64,000 bases of DNA from Paracoccus sulfuroxidans. Its GTDB lineage: Bacteria > Pseudomonadota > Alphaproteobacteria > Rhodobacterales > Rhodobacteraceae. Positions 58,777 through 64,000 of the stretch are shown here, in pieces. The stretch spans positions 372,001 to 436,000 of the forward strand of contig NZ_VLKU01000001.1 of the NCBI RefSeq assembly GCF_007830335.1. Direction: 5' to 3'. Position 1 is the stretch's first letter; every line of letters starts with the position of its first letter. Both the position numbers and the translations under genes were made by a program. Below the pieces are notes generated by a model. It ran no database searches. It was given only the letters and a program-made list of their open reading frames with translations, and had not been told where the DNA came from.

Positions 58777-61041
58777 ATGACCCGTTTTGCAGCCCCTATT
58801 GCCGAGCAGATCTGGGACATGAAGTATCGGCTGAAGGACGCCGAATCGAAGCCGGTCGATCTATCGATCGAAGATAGCTGGCGTCGCGTCGCCCGTGACC
58901 TCGCCTCGGTAGAAAAGAACCCCGAGCATTGGGAAGACCGCTTCTACACCGCTCTTGAGGATTTCAAATTTTTGCCCGCAGGCCGGATCCTTGCGGGCGC
59001 GGGCACCGGACGCTCGGTGACGCTGTTCAACTGCTTCGTCATGGGCACGATCCCCGACAGCATGGCCGGCATTTTCGAGATGCTGAAAGAGGCCGCGCTG
59101 ACCATGCAGCAGGGCGGCGGCATCGGCTATGATTTCTCGACCATCCGCCCGCGCGGCGCGGTGGTGAAGGGCGTAGCGGCGGATGCCTCGGGTCCGCTGA
59201 GCTTCATGGATGTCTGGGACGCCATGTGCCGCACCATCATGTCCGCAGGCTCGCGTCGGGGGGCGATGATGGCGACGATGCGCTGCGACCACCCCGATAT
59301 CGAACAGTTCATCGAGGCCAAGCAGGACAGCGCACGGCTGCGCATGTTCAACCTCTCGGTCCTTGTCACCGATGATTTCATGGATGCGGTCAAGGCCGAC
59401 GGCCCCTGGGATCTGGTCTTTGACGGCAAGGTCTATCACACGGTGAGGGCGCTGGATCTGTGGAACCGGATCATGCGCGCGACCTATGATTTTGCCGAGC
59501 CGGGCGTCATCTTCATCGACCGGATCAACAAGGCCAACAACCTCAACTATGTCGAGACCATCGCGGCCACGAACCCCTGCGGTGAGCAGCCGCTGCCGCC
59601 CTATGGCGCCTGCCTGCTGGGCTCGGTCAACCTTGCGCGGCTGGTCGAAGCGCCGTTCACCGACAAGGCACGGCTGAACCCCGAGGCGCTGGACACGCTG
59701 GTGCGGACCGCCGTGCGGATGATGGACAATGTCGTCGACGCCTCGCGCTTCCCGCTGCCGCAGCAAGAGGCCGAGGCGCATGCCAAGCGCCGCATCGGTC
59801 TGGGCGTGACCGGCCTTGCCGACGCCCTGCTGATGCTGGGCCTGCGCTATGGCGCGAAAGATGCGGTCGAGCAGACGCGTGTCTGGATGAAAGCCATCGC
59901 ACGCTCGGCCTATCTGGCCTCGGTCGATCTGGCCAAGGAGAAAGGGGCCTTCCCGCTCTTCGAGGCAGACGCCTATCTCACATCGGGCTTCATGCAGCGG
60001 ATGGATGCGGATGTGCGTGACGCCGTGCGCGAACATGGCATCCGCAACGCCCTGCTGACCTCGATTGCCCCGACCGGCACGATCAGCCTTTACGCGGGTA
60101 ACGTGAGCTCGGGGATCGAGCCGGTCTTTGCCTATGCCTATACGCGCAAGGTCCTGCAGAAGGACGGCTCGCGGACCGAGGAAGAGGTCGTCGATTACGC
60201 CGTGCAGATGTGGCGCGACCTGAAGGGCGACGCGCCCCTGCCCGACTATTTCGTCAACGCGCAGACGCTGGCTCCGCTGGATCACGTCGCCATGCAGGCG
60301 GCCGCGCAGGAATGGGTCGACAGCTCGATCTCGAAGACGATCAACTGCCCCGAGGACATCAGCTTCGAGGCGTTCAAGGACGTCTATATGGCCGCCTGGG
60401 ATCAGGGCTGCAAAGGCTGCACGACCTATCGCCCGAACGACGTCACCGGCAGCGTCCTGTCGGTCAGCGAAACGAGCGAAAAGGCCCCCGAGGCCGATAC
60501 CGGCGCCGATGTCGTCTATCTGACCGAGCCGCTGGACCGGCCCTCGGCGCTGGAAGGCGCGACCTACAAGCTGAAGTTCCCCGGCAGCGAGCATGCCATC
60601 TACATCACCATCAATGACGTGGTGCAGGCCGGACATCGCCGCCCGTTCGAGGTTTTCATCAACTCGAAGAACATGGAGCATTACGCCTGGACCGTCGCGC
60701 TGACGCGGATGATCTCGGCCGTGTTCCGGCGCGGTGGCGACGTGTCCTTCGTCGTCGAAGAGCTGAAAGCGGTGTTCGATCCGCGCGGCGGCGCATGGAT
60801 CGAGGGGCGCTACGTGCCCTCAATCCTCGCGGCCATCGGCGGCGTCATCGAACGCCATCTGATCGCCACGGGCTTCATCGCGGGCGAAGGCATGGGGCTG
60901 AAATCCGACCCGAAAGCCAATGTCGTCGCCATCGGAGAGACGCCGCGCGGCCCCGCCTGCCCCTCCTGCGGACAGTTCGGGATGCGCATGATCGAGGGCT
61001 GCATGACCTGCCCCTCTTGCGGTCATTCGAAATGCGGCTGA
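58777..61041 (+). CDS. nrdJ: B12-dependent (class II) ribonucleotide reductase
   Basis: 754 residues from ATG at 58777. It has FLPAGRILAGAGTGRSVTLF NCFVMGTIPDSMAG (first active Cys), ALTMQQGGGIGYDFSTIRPR G, ATNPCGEQPLPPYGACLLGS VNL (radical Cys and Glu) and SIAPTGTISLYAGNVSSGIE. The C-terminus carries a four-Cys zinc end (ACPSCGQFGMRMIEGCMTCP SCGHSKCG). It makes deoxyribonucleotides with adenosylcobalamin. This is the short form without the large insertions of some NrdJ proteins. I see no cobalamin riboswitch in the 110 bases before it. Confidence 0.96.
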   Translation: MTRFAAPIAEQIWDMKYRLKDAESKPVDLSIEDSWRRVARDLASVEKNPEHWEDRFYTALEDFKFLPAGRILAGAGTGRSVTLFNCFVMGTIPDSMAGIFEMLKEAALTMQQGGGIGYDFSTIRPRGAVVKGVAADASGPLSFMDVWDAMCRTIMSAGSRRGAMMATMRCDHPDIEQFIEAKQDSARLRMFNLSVLVTDDFMDAVKADGPWDLVFDGKVYHTVRALDLWNRIMRATYDFAEPGVIFIDRINKANNLNYVETIAATNPCGEQPLPPYGACLLGSVNLARLVEAPFTDKARLNPEALDTLVRTAVRMMDNVVDASRFPLPQQEAEAHAKRRIGLGVTGLADALLMLGLRYGAKDAVEQTRVWMKAIARSAYLASVDLAKEKGAFPLFEADAYLTSGFMQRMDADVRDAVREHGIRNALLTSIAPTGTISLYAGNVSSGIEPVFAYAYTRKVLQKDGSRTEEEVVDYAVQMWRDLKGDAPLPDYFVNAQTLAPLDHVAMQAAAQEWVDSSISKTINCPEDISFEAFKDVYMAAWDQGCKGCTTYRPNDVTGSVLSVSETSEKAPEADTGADVVYLTEPLDRPSALEGATYKLKFPGSEHAIYITINDVVQAGHRRPFEVFINSKNMEHYAWTVALTRMISAVFRRGGDVSFVVEELKAVFDPRGGAWIEGRYVPSILAAIGGVIERHLIATGFIAGEGMGLKSDPKANVVAIGETPRGPACPSCGQFGMRMIEGCMTCPSCGHSKCG

Positions 61042-61073
61042 CCGCCGTTCGAGTTTGATTTCTGCCAGATCAT

Positions 61074-61106
61074 CGCCACCTGCCCTCCGAGTGAAGGCAG
61101 GCGGCG
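61074..61106 (+). terminator. Terminator after nrdJ
   Basis: CGCCACCTGCC and GGCAGGCGGCG form an 11-bp stem with one mismatch around an 11-base loop, followed by AATCATTTTG, 32 bases past the nrdJ stop codon. Confidence 0.65.
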
Positions 61107-61541
61107 AATCATTTTGACGCGCTGCAGGACGGGCCGATCGTGCTGCCGGATCATCCGGGCGACGAAACCGGGTTTAGCACAATTCAGACTGAACGCTTTT
61201 GTTTATGAATATCTTTCTGCACTTGCATAATAAATTTCAGGAACGAGGTTCTTTCATTTGGCAGGATCAGAGGGAAATCTTACCGCTCCTGTTCCGGTGT
61301 TACCAATAAGCGTCATCTATTCGTCGTAAATTCAAGGTGTTCCGCCGGGTTTTCGGACATTCCGATTTCGCCACCGAGTCGCGGCATTCAGCGCATCGAA
61401 AATGCTGCAACAGCAAAAAGCCGCTTAGGATCGCAAAACGCGCTTTTCGCGTTCACGCTACCTGTGCTAGAAAACGCCCATTAGAATATAATACCTTGAT
61501 ATATTAGTTGGTTCAAAATTTTTTGCTCACGGGGGTATTCC
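61107..61541 (+). other. AT-rich upstream region of the AfsA-type operon
   Basis: No gene is visible in 435 bases that are clearly lower in GC than the flanking host genes, mostly near 61,180-61,330 and 61,480-61,530. The promoter of the following operon must lie here; AT-rich stretches such as TATAATACC near 61487 could be part of it. I see no convincing lux box or riboswitch. It ends with a GGGGG ribosome site before the first gene. Confidence 0.45.
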
Positions 61542-62135
61542 ATGAGAGTCCTTGTTGTTTCAGGTCACCCTGACTTGAACAGATCGCGCGTGAATGCCGA
61601 ATTCCTCGAACAATTGTCCGAGAGTTCTGCGACCATTCATCGCCTTTCAGAAAATCATCGTCACTACGAATTTGACATTGCTCGTGAGCAGGATCTTCTT
61701 CGCAGACATGATCGTATCGTGTTTCTGTTCCCTCTTTACTGGTATTCTGTCCCTGCATTGATGAAGAAATGGCTGGACGATGTGTTCCTGCCGGGCTTCG
61801 CCTATGCCAGGGGCGGCGACAAGCTTGCCGATAAAGAGTTTCTGGTGGTAACCGCCGTCGGCGCACCCGCCGAAGGCTATCGTGCAGGTGGTTTCAACAA
61901 TTACACCATCGACGAATTGTTGCGCCCGATCCAGCAAACGGCATTCTATGTCAAAGCGCGCTATCTTCCTCCGATCTCGGTCTATGAATCCGTGTTCATC
62001 GAGGATGCCGCCATCAAGACCGAGGTCAAGAGCCTGCTGCCGCGCATCATCGGCGCGCAGGAACGCCCTGATGAGGTCTATGAAAAGCTGCTGCTCAAGG
62101 CGGAAGCTGCGCAGATCGAACTGATTTCAGCCTGA
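61542..62135 (+). CDS. Flavodoxin-fold NAD(P)H quinone reductase
   Basis: 197 residues starting MRVLVVSGHPDLNRSRVNAE, the Flavodoxin_2 signature of KefF/MdaB-type enzymes. The segment DRIVFLFPLYWYSVPALMKK WLDDVFLPGFAY binds FMN/FAD and forms the active site, and LVVTAVGAPAEGYRAGG follows. It would reduce quinones or an alpha,beta-unsaturated small molecule with NAD(P)H. It begins an operon with DUF2867, AfsA-type and Old Yellow Enzyme genes, 15-30 bases apart. Confidence 0.88.
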   Translation: MRVLVVSGHPDLNRSRVNAEFLEQLSESSATIHRLSENHRHYEFDIAREQDLLRRHDRIVFLFPLYWYSVPALMKKWLDDVFLPGFAYARGGDKLADKEFLVVTAVGAPAEGYRAGGFNNYTIDELLRPIQQTAFYVKARYLPPISVYESVFIEDAAIKTEVKSLLPRIIGAQERPDEVYEKLLLKAEAAQIELISA

Positions 62136-62150
62136 CCGAAAGGGAATGTC

Positions 62151-62702
62151 ATGACCAGCCGTTGCAACGAAACAGGTGCATTACTGGCTGATCAGCGTGA
62201 CAGGCTGAATTTCTATCATCAGGATCAAACCTGGATCGACGCGCGTATGAACGCGCTTGATGCCTATCACGCATTGACCTCCTATAACCCTGCGCCGTTG
62301 CGGCTGTCATTCTGGCTTCGCGACGCCATCGGCAGGATATTCGGCCTGGAGCCAATTACGGGCTTCAAAGGGGCCGGTTCTTTTGCCGAGGGCAAGCCGG
62401 GGGACAAGATTGATTTCTTTGAGGTTCTTTACGCTTCAAAGGATGAACTCGCCGTGACCTCCCGCGACAAGCATTTGATTGTCGTGGTGTCGATTTGCCT
62501 TGATGCGCCAGTCGGTGATTTGCGCCGGTTGAGCCTCGTGACTTCGGTCAAGACCCATAACCTTCTGGGTCGGGCCTATATGCTTCCGGTCGGGCCGGCG
62601 CATGGGATTATTGTCCGCAAAATGCTCGGTCACATTTCGAATAAAAAGTTTGGTGGTTCAAATCATGACACAGCATCCGATTACTCCAAAGATTCTTCAT
62701 AA
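62151..62702 (+). CDS. DUF2867 protein
   Basis: 183 residues. The sequence LRLSFWLRDAIGRIFGLEPI TGFKGAGSFAEGKPGDKIDFF EVLYASKDELAV, DRHLI-like KHLIVVVSICLDAP, and a final NLLGRAYMLPVGPAHGIIVR is the DUF2867 pattern. The family is structurally like lipid-binding START proteins and is sometimes fused to NmrA-like reductases; its reaction is unknown. The start follows AAAGGGAATGTC. Its end overlaps the AfsA-type gene start by 38 bases. Confidence 0.82.
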   Translation: MTSRCNETGALLADQRDRLNFYHQDQTWIDARMNALDAYHALTSYNPAPLRLSFWLRDAIGRIFGLEPITGFKGAGSFAEGKPGDKIDFFEVLYASKDELAVTSRDKHLIVVVSICLDAPVGDLRRLSLVTSVKTHNLLGRAYMLPVGPAHGIIVRKMLGHISNKKFGGSNHDTASDYSKDSS

Positions 62703-63840
62703 AGACTGCACCGAAGACGTCCTGCTGAAGAATTTCGATCTGATCCTGCCTGCCCTCATCGGCCCCGAGGAAACGGTTGCGCTGAAATCCGGCCTCGCAT
62801 TCGATGAGATCGGGCTTTTGAACAAGGCCTATCGGTCGCTCGGTGATCAGCTGTTCCTGCGCGCGGCCCCTACGCATATTCCGCTGGATGCGGTTGAAAG
62901 CGCCGACAGTTTCCAGTTCGATCTGTCGCAATTCTATGAGAATACCGGGCTGGAATGGCGCATTACGTCCAGCACTCTGCCCAGCAATATCGCGCAATAT
63001 TTCGCGCGCTTTTCCGAGGCAGACAATCTGTCAACCGAACAGCGGATGCGGTTGGCAACCCTGATGGCCACGCGAATTGAAAACGGTATCTGCCCAATCA
63101 ACCGCTATGACGTTCTGAACGATACGACGAATTACTTCTTCTATCGCAAATCGCATGAGCATGTTCCGGGGCTGATGCTGATCGAAATTGCCCGTCAGGC
63201 GATGTATCATTATTTCTACAATCACAGCGGTTATGCGCGCGGTGATGTCTCGATTTCGATCTCCAGCCTCGAGGTTGAGTTCTCGAGCTATGTCGAATCC
63301 GCCTATGATCTTGAGGTGGTCGTCACCCAGACGCAGATGCAGGCCCGCAAGCAGCCGCGTTTCGTCGACAAGACGGCGTCGTTTTACCAGAATGGCCGGC
63401 TCGTCTCGCGCGTGCGCCTGCAGGGCGGTGCGATGAAGATGAAGCTTTTCAAGCGGATGCGGACGCTGAAGTTCCCGTCCGGGCATTGGTTCCTGCCCTC
63501 GGCCCGGGTGCAGTCCAGCGCCTTCGTGACCGATGTCGCGGGCACCTTGCAGAACGTGCGGATCGAGGCGCTTTCGATGTCCGCCGTCCGTCTGGCCAGC
63601 GCGCCGAATGTGCAAGACGATCTGCGCAGTCTAACTTTCCACGTCGAGGGGCATGGCTTCCTGACCCTGCCTCTGGTGGGTCCGGGTCAGGACTGCGCCG
63701 ATGGTCAACACGAGATCTCTTTCGCAAATCTCTCGGCCGAGCAGCGCTATGACCTGCAGGAAACCATCAAATGTCATTGTTTCTTCACCGAAGACGCCTC
63801 GGTCACGGTTGAGCCCGCCAAACTCGCCGCCACGGCCTGA
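62665..63840 (+). CDS. AfsA-type hotdog protein with possible PilZ-like end
   Basis: 391 residues from ATG at 62665. An AfsA (A-factor biosynthesis) hotdog region is best seen at about 160-240: FYRKSHEHVPGLMLIEIARQ AMYHYFYNHSGYARGDVSIS then LEVEFSSYVE, matching the HxPG-x3-E-x2-RQ core of the family. A first, weaker copy may begin at HKDCTEDVLLKNFDLILPAL near residue 12. Residues about 270-390 (MRTLKFPSG, LQNVRIEALSMSAVRLA) resemble a PilZ domain, which is uncertain. AfsA-type enzymes condense a beta-ketoacyl chain with a glycerol-like molecule to form butyrolactone signals in actinobacteria. This context is unusual for an alphaproteobacterium. Confidence 0.75.
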   Translation: MTQHPITPKILHKDCTEDVLLKNFDLILPALIGPEETVALKSGLAFDEIGLLNKAYRSLGDQLFLRAAPTHIPLDAVESADSFQFDLSQFYENTGLEWRITSSTLPSNIAQYFARFSEADNLSTEQRMRLATLMATRIENGICPINRYDVLNDTTNYFFYRKSHEHVPGLMLIEIARQAMYHYFYNHSGYARGDVSISISSLEVEFSSYVESAYDLEVVVTQTQMQARKQPRFVDKTASFYQNGRLVSRVRLQGGAMKMKLFKRMRTLKFPSGHWFLPSARVQSSAFVTDVAGTLQNVRIEALSMSAVRLASAPNVQDDLRSLTFHVEGHGFLTLPLVGPGQDCADGQHEISFANLSAEQRYDLQETIKCHCFFTEDASVTVEPAKLAATA

Positions 63841-63844
63841 CGCG

Positions 63845-64000
63845 ATGGGCCATGGTCGCTATCCCTTCGCCCTGTCTTCGCTCCGTCTGGGGCGGAGCAT
63901 CCGGCTGCGGAACCGCATCTTCTTCGCGCCTATGGGGATCGATGTCGCGCATCCCGACGGCACCGCATCCGAAGAGATGGCGGCCTTCTATCGCGGCATC
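63845..64000 (+). CDS. Old Yellow Enzyme-type NADH:flavin oxidoreductase, truncated by window
   Basis: 52 codons are visible (MGHGRYPFALSSLRLGRSIR then LRNRIFFAPMGIDVAHPDGT). The pattern L-x-NRI-x2-APMG with a following DG and a Tyr-Arg is the FMN-binding start of the Old Yellow Enzyme/2,4-dienoyl-CoA reductase family. It starts 4 bases after the AfsA-type stop, so the two are coupled. It would reduce an activated C=C bond, as a butenolide reductase would. Confidence 0.85.
   Translation, partial: MGHGRYPFALSSLRLGRSIRLRNRIFFAPMGIDVAHPDGTASEEMAAFYRGI

Noticed and set aside
58861..60681. Long minus-strand frame over nrdJ
   Set aside because: It is antisense to a complete ribonucleotide reductase gene with every active-site motif.

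Overview
The window joins two kinds of DNA. Positions 1 to about 22,587 are a prophage of lower GC content, and 22,588 to 64,000 is GC-rich chromosome of an alphaproteobacterium. The gene content (phaZ-phaC-phaP, a short B12-dependent ribonucleotide reductase, DUF983 and DUF455 proteins) suggests Rhodobacterales and most likely Paracoccus. The genus is an inference, since no rRNA or other diagnostic marker is present.

Prophage. Almost every gene is on the minus strand, so the phage reads from right to left. The early/replication block (about 14.6-21.8 kb) has an SF2 helicase, a VRR-NUC nuclease, two unknown proteins, an H-NS-like protein and a P4/D5-type primase-helicase. It also holds two large non-coding repeat zones: eight units of about 80 bp at 18.0-18.7 kb, and GGACTGTAGGAC boxes in AT-rich DNA at 17.1-17.4 kb. 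A sigma factor resembling RpoH and an HNH endonuclease follow. A 530-bp repeat-rich gap then precedes the terminase genes and probably contains cos. The structural module is complete and in HK97 order: small terminase, large terminase, portal, protease, capsid, connectors, tail tube, frameshifted tail chaperones, tape measure and distal tail. Lysis, integrase and repressor genes are not here and presumably lie left of position 1. At the right end, 18 bases look like the 3' end of a tRNA-Ser and probably mark one attachment site.

The most striking feature is a promoter-like sequence found seven times in the prophage: TGACGAAW, exactly 12 bases, then ACCTCAATAA. Each copy lies upstream of a gene or operon on the matching strand (tail tube, protease-capsid, portal, terminase, a small unknown gene, the helicase, and a plus-strand GIY-YIG endonuclease), and most are followed at once by a hairpin. 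Its GAAA-N13-CCTCAA layout resembles RpoH promoters, and the phage carries its own RpoH-like sigma factor. I propose a self-contained phage sigma/promoter regulon.

Chromosome. From left to right: an EF-hand protein; an EmrAB-type efflux pair with a divergent LysR gene; an F420-type reductase and LLM flavoprotein with a divergent HxlR gene; a flavin monooxygenase; two isochorismatase-like hydrolases, each divergent from a LysR gene, with a DoxX gene between them and a TauE exporter after them; a carbohydrate block (GH15-like, GH144-like, GH3, SbmA/YddA-type ABC transporter); adenine deaminase; DUF983 and DUF455 proteins; tRNA-Ile2(CAU); a PAP2 phosphatase; the PHB granule genes phaP, phaC and phaZ with a double palindrome that fits PhaR; thrS and a cold-shock gene; an acyl-CoA ligase, methyltransferase and DsbA-like run; and nrdJ. 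The last 2.5 kb is an unusual operon encoding a flavodoxin-fold quinone reductase, a DUF2867 protein, an AfsA-type hotdog protein and an Old Yellow Enzyme cut by the window edge. It could make a butyrolactone-like small molecule.
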